Source: Neocallimastix lanati (nom. inval.)
Taxonomy: Eukaryota > Neocallimastigomycota > Neocallimastigomycetes > Neocallimastigales > Neocallimastigaceae
Direction of reading: 5' to 3'
Length of the DNA stretch: 64,000 nucleotides
Assembly: GCA_016946835.1 (NCBI GenBank)
Contig: JACVTC010000040.1
Location: forward strand, 77,501-141,500
The position numbers and the translations under genes are program-made. The notes under the pieces were generated by a model that saw only the letters and a list, made by a program, of their open reading frames with translations, was not told where the DNA came from and did not search any database. Every line of letters starts with the position of its first letter. Within the stretch, counting starts at the first letter, position 1. Positions 51,801 to 62,743 of this stretch are shown piece by piece.

Positions 51801-54138
51801 AATAAAATTTAAGAAACTCAGACATACAAAATTCTTTGTAAATTAGATATAAAATGGATTGTTAATAAAAAAGGAAACCAAAAGTTATTTAATAATTAGA
51901 TAAGAAGAAAAATCTCAGAATTAAAATTTAACTAATCTATCAATCAGATATACAAAAAAAAAAAAAAAAAAAAAAAAAAAAACAGAAATAAAAAATTCTT
52001 ATTTTATAACTATTCAATTTATAAGATTTAAAAAGTTTCTCATTGTATTTTTTAATAATTTTTTTTTCATTGATTATTATTATTATAATTAACAATGAAA
52101 AAAAAATATAATAATAATAATAGATATTAAATATTTGGTTTATGTTTATATTAAAAGAGGCATTAATTTTTAAAAAGAAAATATTTATTTATTATTAAAA
52201 AAATTTTTTTAAGACAAAGACATATTAGCATGTTTAAATGATAAAATTAATTAAAAAATGGTATGCCAATAAATTTTTATATAGAAAAAAAAAGGAAAAT
52301 TATTTTATTGTTTTAAAGTTTATTAACATTATAATTATTTAAAAATAATAATTTTAGCTATAATAATATAGATTAATAATAATACTATAACTAATTTTTT
52401 ATTTTTTTTTTTTTTTTTATTTTTTTAAATGTTAGTTAGAATCTCTATAATTTTTAATAATGCTTAATTATCTTATTTTGCATAAAGTATTATATATATT
52501 TTTTATAATTTTATATTTTATTTTCTTTAGTAAAGATAAGAATAATGAAATTTTTATTTTATTTATAAATTTTATTATTATATATATATATATATATTTT
52601 AAAAAAAAAAATTAAAAGTATATTTAGTTTATTTAATTTTAATTTCTTTATATTATAATAAATAAAGAAATAATTAATATTTATATTAATAGTACAACTT
52701 AAATATAAATATTCTTATATTATTTTATAATGAATAATACTAAGTTACATATTATTAAATATTTAACTATTTAATTTTTTTTTTTGTAAATATATTATAA
52801 TATATAATATCATAAAAAATTAAATAAAGAAGTATATTTATTAATATTTTATCTATATTGTATATAATATAAAGAGTTCCATAGTCCTTTAATATATTAA
52901 AATGTTTAATTTAATATATTTTGCAAACATTTTAATATTTTAATATTATTATTAAAAATACTAAAAAATATATAATATAATTATATTAATAATAAATAAA
53001 ATTAACAATATTATATTTAATAATATATTACATATAATACATTAATATATTGTACATTTAAAAATTGTTATCTATATATATTATATTAAATTTTCATATA
53101 TTAAAATATATTACATTAGCTTTTCTTTTAATATATATATTATTTTAACTTTTTCTATTTCATTTAATAGTTTATTTTTTAAAAAAAAATAATAGAATAA
53201 AACTTTATAAAAAATATATATATTAAATTCAGTTCTATATATTAATTTAAATTGTAATTTTTAATTCATGTTTTATAATTTAAATAACTATATATTGTAA
53301 ATGTACTATCAAATATATTATATAACAATAATTTATAATAAATACTATTTATATTGATATATTAACTATATATTATCTTTAATAATCATCTTCACTATCA
53401 TTCTTTGTTCATTTGAATTAATATGTTCAATATTTATTTTTTGTTATACAAAAACAAATTTTAAAAAAGTATAAATAGAAAGATATTTTCCAAGAAAAAA
53501 GAAAAGTGTTAAGATAACTAATAATAAAATTAATTATTTTTTAATATATAATATTAAATTAGTATTAATTTAAAATTAAAATTTTATGAAGTTTATAAAA
53601 AGAGAATAGTATAAAAAGACGAAATTCTGAAAAAAAAAGAGAGAATTATCTTACTCCAAAAAAAAAAAAATAAAATAAAATAGCAAAGCGATAATATATT
53701 AAATCTTTTTTATAATAGAATTTTTTTAAAAAATAATAGAAGTATTATTAACGTTATTTTAAGAAAATAATATATATTAAAATTAAAAATAATATAAAAA
53801 AAGTTAAGAGTGTATGTTTTAGCTATAGAACAATAATTGATGATTGAATTTTTAAATAAAATATTAACGCATATGAATAATTTCTGTATAATACTAAGCA
53901 CTAAAGAAAAGGCACCACCTTAACTTTTATTTAAGTGTATAATAAAATTTTAAGAGGAAAAATAATTATAAATTTTTGTAATAAAATAAGAATATTTTTT
54001 TAAAATATCACTAAAACAATATATTATAAGTTTAAGAATAAAAAAAATATTATTTTATACAAATTTAATAATAGAACCAATACCCTTAAAAAATTGAACT
54101 TTAGAAATATTAGTTGTTAAAAGAAAGTAAAAACCAAA
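46693..54138. other. Gene-poor AT-rich desert
   Basis: No gene supported on either strand. Features are homopolymers (47693-47725, 48052-48068, 50081-50103, 51953-51982), AAATAATT-type short repeats (51040-51235) and TnAn junctions (47303-47320, 47359-47382). Two patches are slightly richer in G+C (50000-50060 and 50798-50865) without a recognisable product. The 63-codon minus-strand frame at 53710-53901 is composition-driven. The last few hundred bases, including a GGCACCACC patch near 53911, are probably promoter and leader of the gene at 54139. Confidence 0.62.
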
Positions 54139-54666
54139 ATGATGTCTTCAAATAGTTTTAATTCAAGTTATCAATTTGCTGAAACATTATGTTATACCTC
54201 TTCTCTATCACAAAGTCCAAGAAGTTTATCAACTTCTTATCCATCTCAAGTCAGACCAATATCATATGGATCATCCAGAAGAAACTATAGAAGATCTTAC
54301 GCTTGGACAAGTCAAAGTTATCCAGAAATGAAGGAAAGAAAGATACAACAAAATTATATAAGAAATAGTTATAGTAATTTGAATTATATTGATTACGATA
54401 GTGATAGTGATAGTGATGATAGTCGTTATGATTCTGATGATGGTTCAACATTAAATAATGATACTATTCCTTCTCCATCTGTATTATCTGAATCTACCAT
54501 GTATATGTCAAATACATCAATGAATTCGAACTTATCACCAAGACAAAAAGTGGTTTCTTTTTCAGAAGAAGTTGATATAATAAAACCACCAATGATAGAA
54601 AATGAAAGTAAAAAGAATATATTGAAGAAGGCTTTCAAAATGATTAAAATAAAAAAAGGAAATTAA
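54139..54666 (+). CDS. Small Ser/Tyr/Asp-rich protein with PP1-docking-like motif
   Basis: Single-exon ORF of 175 residues with mixed codons, unlike the composition-driven frames around it. The N-terminal half is Ser/Tyr/Arg-rich (SSRRNYRRSYAWTSQSYPEM), followed by an acidic Asp/Ser tract (about 86-103, DYDSDSDSDDSRYDSDDG). Residues 137-141 are KVVSF, followed by SEEVDII; this matches the RVxF consensus used by protein phosphatase 1 partners, with the acidic residues often found next to it. The C terminus (about 156-175) is a basic amphipathic segment ending KIKKGN. Hydrophobic or catalytic domains are absent, so an adaptor or regulatory subunit is plausible but unproven. It stands alone, about 24 kb from the nearest upstream gene. 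Two ATG codons start the frame; the first is used here. Confidence 0.75.
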   Translation: MMSSNSFNSSYQFAETLCYTSSLSQSPRSLSTSYPSQVRPISYGSSRRNYRRSYAWTSQSYPEMKERKIQQNYIRNSYSNLNYIDYDSDSDSDDSRYDSDDGSTLNNDTIPSPSVLSESTMYMSNTSMNSNLSPRQKVVSFSEEVDIIKPPMIENESKKNILKKAFKMIKIKKGN

Positions 54667-55172
54667 TGAATGTTTTAGATACAATAAATAAGTGATGATT
54701 AATAAATAATATATTTATATATGAACAAAATTTAAAACGTTTTATACAATACATATATATATGAACTCTATCTGATAATAATATATACTTCAAATCATTT
54801 AAAAATTTTATATATAAATATTAATATATATATCTTATTTGATATAAAAGCATTATAATTTTAATTTTTATACCTTATTAATTTAAATTAATTTAACTAA
54901 ATAGTATTTATTATAAATATTACGCAACTTTATTTATATTCATTAATAAAATTTATTCAATTATTTTTATTTATATTATTTATTTTTTTTTTTTTTTAAA
55001 AAAAAAATAAATAAATAAAATAATGATAATAATAAAAAATAAAATATTTTTTATAAGAAAAGATTATTTTTAAATTATTATATTTAAATACAAATATATA
55101 ATTATGTAAATATATAATATATTATATATACTATACATGAAATAAATAGTTAATAAAATATCAAAAGAAAAA
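54667..55172. other. AT-rich segment, nothing recognised
   Basis: 3' flank of the small gene, with a T15-A10 junction at 54983-55007. No other feature seen. Confidence 0.65.
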
Positions 55173-55516
55173 TTTCATTTAAAGTTTTATTTTATATAAT
55201 ATATTTTGAAGTTTTTATTTGAAGTTAGAGTAATAAATTTAAAAGGAATTATGAAATGGTATTTACAATTGGTAAAAATATTTTTCTTTCATTTAAAGTT
55301 TTATTTTATATAATATATTTTGAAGTTTTTATTTGAAGTTAGAGTAATAAATTTAAAAGGAATTATGAAATGGTATTTACAATTGGTAAAAATATTTTTC
55401 TTTCATTTAAAGTTTTATTTTATATAATATATTTTGAAGTTTTTATTTGAAGTTTTAAGTAATAAATTTAAAAGGAAGTATGAAAAGGTATTTACAATTG
55501 GTAAAAATATTTTTCT
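55173..55516. repeat. 114-bp minisatellite, 3 copies
   Basis: Three tandem units start at about 55173, 55287 and 55401. The first two are essentially identical; the third differs at a handful of positions, including one inserted base. Unit starts TTTCATTTAAAG and ends GGTAAAAATATTTTTC. An A run (55557-55586) follows. Confidence 0.95.
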
Positions 55517-55552
55517 TTTTATTTTATGATTAACCTATTATATTTTCAAAAG

Positions 55553-55589
<37 letters not shown>

Positions 55590-55675
55590 TTTTTGTATTT
55601 TTTTCTAAATGAACTATTTTTCGAAGGTTCATCAGAGTCCCTTGTTCCAAAAATTGTGGGCTTGGCTGAATTCTT

Positions 55676-55823
55676 AACTAGCGCAATACCTTATCGTAAA
55701 TTAGTTCTTTTGAGCTATTATTTGATAGGTATTTCAAAATACCAAACTTAACTAGCGCAATACTTATCCTAAATTAGTTCTTTTGAGCTAATATTTGATA
55801 GGTATTCCAAAGTACCAAACTTT
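55676..55823. repeat. 74-bp tandem duplication within retroelement cluster
   Basis: Two adjacent copies start AACTAGCGCAATAC at 55676 and 55750, including TTAGTTCTTTTGAGCTA and the hairpin-forming GGTATTCCAAAATACC-like end. Its G+C content is above the surrounding sequence. The second copy runs into the LTR-like repeat. Confidence 0.88.
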
Positions 55824-56828
55824 ACCAAGTGCGTCAACGTCGTATTGATAAAGCATAATGATAATACAGGATCATCATCTATTTCTACGAAATACATAAT
55901 TTATTAACAATAGAAATAATATTATTAATAATAGTAGAAATAGTGATAGTGAAAATAAAATTATTAATATTAGTAATAGTGAAAATTATAATATCGTTAC
56001 TTCTAATTTAGTGAATAATTCAATTGGTGAAAATCGTGGTAATTTAAGTAATTTTCTGAATAATGAGTGTGTAAATATATTTGTGACGTGGTACCGATTA
56101 TATAACTTTCTTCTTGGTGGAAGGGATGCAGACATAATAGATTTAAATTATATAAAGGAATGGGATATTTTGTTTAAGAACCAAATCATTTCTGGTGATT
56201 ATTCAAAAACGCCATTCTTGGTGCGATTTGCGGCTCTCTTTACAGAAATTATGCCTCGGGCTAGTTACTCGGCAAGGGTTACTATTCCGAAAGTATAAGC
56301 GCAAACTAACCAGGAGCGTCAACACTGAAAATGCAGTAAGACAGGCTAACAGGGCCAATGCCTCTGAAGGAGAAGACCATAATTTCTTTCAGATAGTCAA
56401 TTCAAACCCTAATCCATAAGGAGGTGATGTTCGTTGCATAGGACCTTTTTTTCTGAATTTATTTATTCACTTATTTTTGATTATTACTTTTTTATTTTTC
56501 ACGTTACTTTTTCATTTATTATTATGTTCAAATTGGACAAATAATATTTATTTATTTTATTAATTCTGTGTTTTTTTTTTTTTTTTTTTTTTTTTTTTAT
56601 TTTTTATTAAAATTAAAAATATTCATGTATTTTATAGTATTTTATATAAGAATAAATAAATAAAGATTAAAGTTCGCAATAATTGCGGCTATAAAAAAAA
56701 AAAAAAAAAAAAAAAATTTGATAGGTATTCCAAAATACCAAACTTAACCAAGTGCGTTAACGTCGTAATGATAAGGCATAATGATAATACAGGATCATCA
56801 TCTATTTCGTAGAAATACATAATATTTT
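55788..56828 (+). mobile_element. Possible small LTR-type element with two direct terminal repeats
   Basis: Two direct repeats of about 107 bases, 55788-55895 and 56717-56828, are roughly 93% alike by eye (ATTTGATAGGTATTCCAAA, then AAGTGCGT(C/T)AACGTCGTA, ACAGGATCATCATCTATTTC). They flank about 820 bases holding the gag-like frame at 56011-56419. The arrangement resembles a short non-autonomous LTR element, or a longer one reduced by deletion. No primer-binding site, polypurine tract or target duplication could be defined, and the left copy also overlaps a 74-bp tandem duplication, so this is tentative. Confidence 0.45.
56011..56419 (+). pseudogene. Retroelement-associated gag-like fragment, copy 1
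   Basis: A first frame (from about 55920 in sequence context; open 56011-56298) reads an Asn/Ser-rich leader, then WYRLYNFLLGGRDADII, IKEWDILFKNQI and FLVRFAALFTEIMPRASYSA. The similarity to a second copy at 58.6-59.0 kb then continues in another frame (SVNTENAVRQANRA, EDHNFFQIVNS, ending 56419), so a frameshift lies near 56280. The second copy proves this is a repeated family. I cannot name the family; a gag-like or other element-encoded protein is inferred from its place between LTR-like repeats. A higher G+C content sets it apart from its surroundings. Confidence 0.55.
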
Positions 56829-57040
56829 TGAGCTTTTTTATTTTTTATTTTTTATTTTTTAAATTTATTTTTTATTTTTAATTTCAAATGTACTTTTCAC
56901 CTACATGTTATTTATTTATTTTTTTTTTTTTTTTATAATGAAATTAATAAAATAAATTTATGAAAGTGTATTCTCTTCCCTATCTATAAAAAAAATTGTA
57001 TTATTTCTCATTTAATTAAAAATATATCAACACTTTATTC
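56450..57040. other. AT-rich segment between retroelement pieces
   Basis: Contains the second LTR-like repeat, a T run near 56572-56599 and an A run near 56693-56715. Otherwise nothing recognised. Confidence 0.6.
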
Positions 57041-57400
57041 ATGGACGAAAAAAAACCTGTAGATTAATAATATGCTAACGTAATAATAAATTTCATAAAG
57101 AAATACTAAAATTTTACTGGGAAAATGTTCATTCTACACAAATACACAAATACTCACTGCGATTAGATCAATTAAATATTAAGATGTTTTTAATATTTGG
57201 TTTTTCAAAAAAAAATTTATTCAACGTCTATCATTTAAAAATTTTCACAATATTTCTATTTTTTTTTATTTATTTTTTTTTTTTTTTTTTTAAGTGGGAC
57301 GATTAATTTATATGGAGATTCAAATTTGATGTAAAATTTCAAGGTTAAAAAACAAATTGGTATCAGAAAATTGCGTAAATAGATGATAATATTAATTTTA

Positions 57401-57440
<40 letters not shown>

Positions 57441-57550
57441 TTTAAGTACTTTGTCTCCTTCCTGGTGGAAAGGCAGTATATGAAATCTTAAAAGATCGGT
57501 TTGGGGGGGGGGAGAGAGGGACAGAAGACAGTTTTTATTAATAATATATA
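57041..57550 (+). pseudogene. Decayed coding fragments, probably retroelement
   Basis: Several + strand stretches read as non-random peptide with stops: HKEILKFYWENVHSTQIHKY near 57097-57160, FIWRFKFDVKFQG near 57309-57345 with NWYQKIA shortly after, and LPGGKAVYEILKDRFG near 57459-57505. The W-F-F-L and DRFG patterns recall gag capsid-like domains, but this is weak. The run of ten G near 57504-57513 is unique in the window. An (ATT)n block (57404-57440) splits the region. Confidence 0.35.
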
Positions 57551-57649
57551 TCTTTCAATCAATTTTAAGAAAGAGTCTTCTTTCCTGATTTCATATTTTG
57601 TAGGACTTAACAGAATTTCCTTAGGAATGTTATGACTATAGTGATTAAT

Positions 57650-57690
<41 letters not shown>

Positions 57691-58610
57691 ATGATCCATT
57701 TATTTATATACCATTAGATCATACCTCTCTAAGTCTAAAAAAAAAAAAAATTAGACCATACCTACCATTGTCAATCAAGAGGGTTGACGTCAAAATGATA
57801 AAAGCAAAGAAGAAATTTTGAGAGAGATTTGAATAAATTATTAAATGAATTAACATAAAAAAAAAATATGAATAAAAAAGAAATATCAATACAAAAAAAT
57901 ATGAATAAAAAATAAATTTGAATAAAAAAAAATATGAATAAAAAAAATTAAAAAATTAAAAAATAATTTATTATCATTATATCACTTTTTCTACTGTTAA
58001 AAAAGTAAATTTTATCATAATTTAATTGAAACCATTTTTTGAGAATACTAAATATATACAAAGAATTATTTCTTATATTGTTAGTTTTATATATATAATC
58101 GGTATTTTTTTTTTTTTTTTAAATTATAAAAATGATGTATATAAAGATAAAAAATATTATAAAGTTAATATATATATATATAAATGATATCTATTTATGT
58201 ATTTTTTTTTCTATTATAAAATTATATATAATTAGATTTTTTATTTTAATTTTAGTAATGAAACATCTCTAAATAGTGGAACATCTTTACATTAGAAATA
58301 TATATTTATTTCTGATTGTATTATCTCCATTTACCTTATTATTATTTGTTATTATTTATTTTTTTATTTTATTTATTTTATTTTGTGTTTCATAAATTTC
58401 TAAAAAAAAAAAAAAAAAAAAAAAAATAACTATAGTTAGTATACAATAAAAAAGAAATGAAAAGAATGAAGAATATAAATATATAGATTCATTTTTTTTT
58501 TAATTATGATGGATATTTATTCTTAATTTTATTTTTATTTTTTTATAGTATAATATGAATAAAGGAATAGTTTTTAAGGAAAAGAAAAATGTGTTTGAAT
58601 CTATTTTTAC
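57551..58610. other. AT-rich segment with weak element-like patch
   Basis: A T run of about 38 ends near 57687. 57700-57830 has a G+C-richer patch with GGTTGACGTCAAAATGATAA, weakly like the GCGTCAACGTCGTATTGATAA portion of the LTR-like repeats. Repeated ATGAATAAAAAA strings follow (57860-57940). No gene. Confidence 0.5.
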
Positions 58611-58614
58611 TTTT

Positions 58615-58992
58615 AAATTACTTTAATAGTAATAATAACTATAGCAATAATAGTTATAATAATATTAGTAATAGTATTGAAAATAATGTGTATGTTGATT
58701 CTAGTGTGTGTGAAAAAAGTGTTTAATTTTCCTTCTTGGGGGAAGAAGTATTAATAACAGTACAAGAGAATGGAAGGATCTATTTAAGTGCCAAATGAAG
58801 TCTGATGCTTATTCTGATATATGGTTACTTCAGCTCTTCTTTAATCGATTATACCTATTGCTATTGGTCAGCAATGATCTTTGTTCAATAGGTTCAAATC
58901 GAATCCAACTACTACTACAAACCAAGAGCGTCAATGCTGAAGAAACAGTAATACAGGCCGCAACCAATGAAGATCATAATTTCGTATCTTAA
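58615..58992 (+). pseudogene. Retroelement-associated gag-like fragment, copy 2
   Basis: Paralogue of the 56.0-56.4 kb fragment. It starts with the same Asn/Ser-rich leader (NNISNSIENN), then FLGGRSINNSTREW-like, EWKDLFKCQM and SDAYSDIW in shifting frames, and ends in one open frame (58795-58992) with TKSVNAEETVIQAATNEDHN, the counterpart of SVNTENAVRQANRA in copy 1. Frameshifts differ between the copies, so both are broken but the ancestral protein could be compared across them. No LTR-like repeat flanks this copy. Confidence 0.55.
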
Positions 58993-59187
58993 AAATTATG
59001 ATTAACATTGAGAAGTTAAAAAATAATTATTGTACTACAGTATAATAATGCCCTTGTGAAGCTTTGCTGGTATTAATTAAATGATATTAGAGTACATTAT
59101 ACCATTATTTTATTTTATTTAATTTTTTTTTTTATTTTTTTTTTTTTTGTTTATTCTTTTTTCTTTTTTTTCTTTTTATTATATGTA

Positions 59188-59311
59188 TTTTATTAATTAT
59201 TTAATTAATAAAGATGAAACAATTTTTCCTGTCATTAAAAAAAAAAAAAAAATTTAAATTATTTATTTTATTAACTATTTAATTAATAAAAATGAAGCAA
59301 TTTTTGCTGCC

Positions 59312-59343
<32 letters not shown>
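59188..59343. repeat. 78-bp tandem duplication, each copy ending in poly(A)
   Basis: Two copies of a unit containing TTTAATTAATAAAGATGAAA/CAATTTTTCCTG and then an A run (59236-59251; about 59315-59348) lie 78 bases apart. Each unit carries its own A tail, as would be expected for tandem insertion of a short polyadenylated sequence or for slippage. Confidence 0.75.
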
Positions 59344-59350
<7 letters not shown>

Positions 59351-59528
59351 AAATTATTTATTTTATTATTTATTTAAAAATGAAATAATATCTAATAATT
59401 TATTATATATATATATATATAAACTTTCTCCAAAGACATATAGTACAAATGAAAAATTACTAAACACTTTTAATTACTTTCTACTTATATATATAATATA
59501 ATAAGAAGTTATTTTTATTCTTATTTTT

Positions 59529-59684
59529 ATTTTAATAATATTGTTATTATTTTAATCATATTATTTTTATTTTTATTTTTATTTTAATAATATTGTTATT
59601 ATTTTAATCATATTATTTTTATTTTTATTTTTATTTTAATAATATTGTTATCATTTTAATCATATTATTTTTGTTCTTATTTTT
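59529..59684. repeat. 52-bp minisatellite, 3 copies
   Basis: Units start ATTTTAATAATATTGTTA at 59529, 59581 and 59633, nearly identical in the first two and diverging toward the end of the third. Confidence 0.93.
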
Positions 59685-61799
59685 ATTTTTTATAATATTA
59701 TTTTTATATTTAATATATATTAAAAATTATAATTATTATTTTTAATTAATACTTATTATAAGTTGTTATTCTTTTATATTTGTTCAGAGTAGTTTTTTTT
59801 TTTTTTTAAAAAAAAAAAAAATAAAAATAAAATAAAATAAAAACTATTATTAATTAATAATAACTAAGTTTTATAAATTATTAAATTAAATTTTAATTAT
59901 AATACTATTATATGTTCCAATATATTATTACTATAAAAGAGTATTTAATTTTAATTTTAATTTGATTTTAAAATAAAACAATATTCAATGTTCTTGGAAT
60001 AGAAGGGTGTTATACTATGTATATGCTTAGTTCTGGCATAGGCATCACGTCGACTACTCTCCTCATATTATGCTCTCCAGAGCAATATTGGTCTTAAACA
60101 TAAGGATACATTTTTCTTTTTTTTTTTTGTTTTGTATTTTTGTTGTGTTTTTATTTTATTTTATTAAATATAAAAAAAAATTTAATAGAAACAATTAATA
60201 GAAATTATTTAACAAAACTATTTAAAGAATTATTTAATAGAATTGTTTAATAGAATTATTTAAAATATTAAAGAAATAATTAATTATTTTGTATCTCAAT
60301 AATAGTTTACATAAACTTTATATAATAATATTATTAAAAAAAGAACATTTAATTTTTTTCACCTTAATAATAGAATTATTTTTTTTCTATAATAATTATT
60401 TTTATTGCAATTTATTTATTTAAAAATTAAAATCAAATTTTAAACTTTCTCCTTATTATTTTATTTTATCCAATTTTAATTAAAAAGAAAAAAAAATTTT
60501 TTTTGTTCTCTTATCAACATTAAATTAAATATGATACTATTCTATATTCTATATAGAATATACTAAGTTTTAAAATATTGTTTTAATAGTGTATTGTTTA
60601 TATATATATGTATATATAACTATTATTAAAATTTTCAAGATTAAAGTAATTTTTAATTAATAATGATATTTTATTTTATGTTTTTTGGTTTATTTTTAAA
60701 CATATTAATATTATGAATAATGAATTATTCTTTTGACTGGTTTTATATTTAGGATGTAAAATGTAAAATGATAATGATTAATTAATGTTTATATAATTAT
60801 TAATAAATAATTTTATATGCTAAATAAAAAAATAAAATACTTTTCAAGCAGTATTAATTTTGAATATAAATAATTATTATAAGTAATTAATATATATATA
60901 TATATATATAAAAGTTATGATCTTGAATATTGCAATTAAATAGTTTTTCTTCGTGATACCATTGATTATTTAAATTAATAATATCAGTTGAGCAAACAAT
61001 TTTAATTTTTAATAAATATTTAAATAAATTTTCAATATATTCAATGAGTGAAATTTTAATTATTAATAGTCTATTAAATATTTATTAATATTAGATAAAA
61101 TATTTTTTTCATATTATTATAAATATATTTATTAGAAACTAATAAAATTGGCTTTATTTATTGTCTTTTAATACTTTAATTAATATCTTTTCAATTTAAT
61201 ATTTGATTATTCATTTATTTAATTATTTGAAATAAATAAATAGTAGATAAATAAAATAAATAAATAAATAGAAGACAAATAAATAAAATAAATAAATAAA
61301 TAAAATAAATTAATAAATAAATAAATAGAAGACAAATAAATGTAATAAATGGATAAAAAAAATAAATAAATATAAGATAAATAAATAAATAATAAATAAT
61401 AAATCATTAATATACACTATTTCACTATTTATTATTTCCATTTATTATTTATTATTTATTATTATTATTATTAATTATTACTATTATTTATTATTTATTA
61501 TTATTAATTATTACTATTATTATTATTAATTATTACTATTATTTATTATTTATTATTATTAATTATTATTATTATTATTAATTATTACTATTATTATTAT
61601 TACTATATATTATTTATTATTTATTATTATTTATTATTATTTATTCTTTATTATTCTTTATTATTATTCTTTATTCTTTATTATTAATATTATATATCAT
61701 TCAAATTTTATTATTAAAAGGGTCATTGTCATTAATATATAAAATAATATTAATTGAAAATAAAAAAAAAAAAAAAAAAATAATTATATTAATTGAATG

Positions 61800-61840
<41 letters not shown>

Positions 61841-62289
61841 AAAAAATAAAAATTGGCTTTTTTTTTTTTTATTGTCTTTTCAATTTAATATTTGATTATT
61901 CATTTATTTCATTATTTGAAATAAATAAATAAACAGAAGATAAATAAATAGGAAATAAATAAATCATAGGAAATAAAGCTTATATATATACTGTTTAACT
62001 GTAAATTAAAAATATTTAATAATAATAATATTTTAACTGTAAATTAAAAATAATACTTTTTTTTTTAAATCTATTTCATTCTAATATTACTGGCGAATAA
62101 AAATAGTATTATATTGCTATTTGATAAATATATATATATAATTAATTAATATCGATATAATATAATAATAATAGATAGATATTTTTAATGAGGTCTTATT
62201 CTTACTAGGTTATATAATTAGAAACATTATTGTATATGTAATATATTAAAATACTAAAATAATTAGAAATATTACTTAAAAAGTTTATT

Positions 62290-62328
<39 letters not shown>

Positions 62329-62470
62329 ATTTTAAACATTTTCATTATATACTTATGGAATTAAACGAAGATCTAAAAATTAATCAAATTAGTTAAAAAT
62401 ATTGTTATTGTACATTTAGTTTTCAATTTTTTCCTATGTATTAATGTAGTTTTTATATGAGAGTATATAT
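59685..62470. other. AT-rich segment with simple repeats
   Basis: No gene. Contains a T15-A14 junction (59793-59821), AAAT-type repeats (61220-61400), (ATT)n and ATTTATT repeats (61430-61690) and A runs (61801-61838, 62294-62325). A small G+C-richer island is listed separately. Confidence 0.65.
60008..60100. other. GC-richer island, possible LTR fragment
   Basis: About 93 bases with much higher G+C than the neighbourhood, starting TGTTATAC and ending TTAAACA. The terminal TGTT/AACA pairing is the form LTR ends take, and a 14-base hairpin (TGCTCTCCAGAGCA) lies inside. Flanking bases give no exact target duplication, so identity is uncertain; it could also be a small RNA gene or the end of a larger element. 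Confidence 0.25.
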
Positions 62471-62478
62471 ATATATTT

Positions 62479-62574
62479 ATCAATTCACTAAATAAAATAA
62501 TTAATATCATATAGGATATTTTTATAAAAATATATATATAATTTCAATAATATATAATAATATAATTTAAATTT

Positions 62575-62607
<33 letters not shown>

Positions 62608-62665
62608 TATATCAATTCACTAAATAAAATAATTAATATAATATCATATAGGATATTTTTATAAC
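62479..62665. repeat. Direct repeat (about 52 bp) upstream of hairpin
   Basis: TATCAATTCACTAAATAAAATAATTAATA with the following CATATAGGATATTTTTATAA occurs at about 62479-62530 and 62610-62663; the second copy has a five-base insertion (ATAAT-like). A (TA)n and A run lie between. Confidence 0.9.
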
Positions 62666-62669
62666 TTAG

Positions 62670-62743
62670 GTAACTTATTACAAACATTTTGAAATAGTAA
62701 TTCTAGAACGAATTACTATTTCAAAATGTTTGTAATAAGTTAC
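62670..62743. repeat. Perfect hairpin, 34-bp stem and 6-base loop
   Basis: Left arm 62670-62703 begins GTAACTTATTACAAACATTT; right arm 62710-62743 is its exact reverse complement; the loop is TAGAAC. No mismatch was seen in the stem. It lies four bases after the second copy of the direct repeat. No gene is adjacent. Confidence 0.95.

Noticed and set aside
53710-53901. 63-codon minus-strand frame
   Set aside because: Hydrophobic, AT-driven residues; no motif; overlaps the likely promoter region of the gene at 54139.
55173-55516. Regular repeats considered as a CRISPR array
   Set aside because: The 114-bp units are contiguous with no unique spacers and the genome is eukaryotic.
58880-58920. 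GGTTCAAATCGAATCC resembling a tRNA B-box
   Set aside because: No A-box or cloverleaf could be folded around it, and it lies within the second gag-like fragment.
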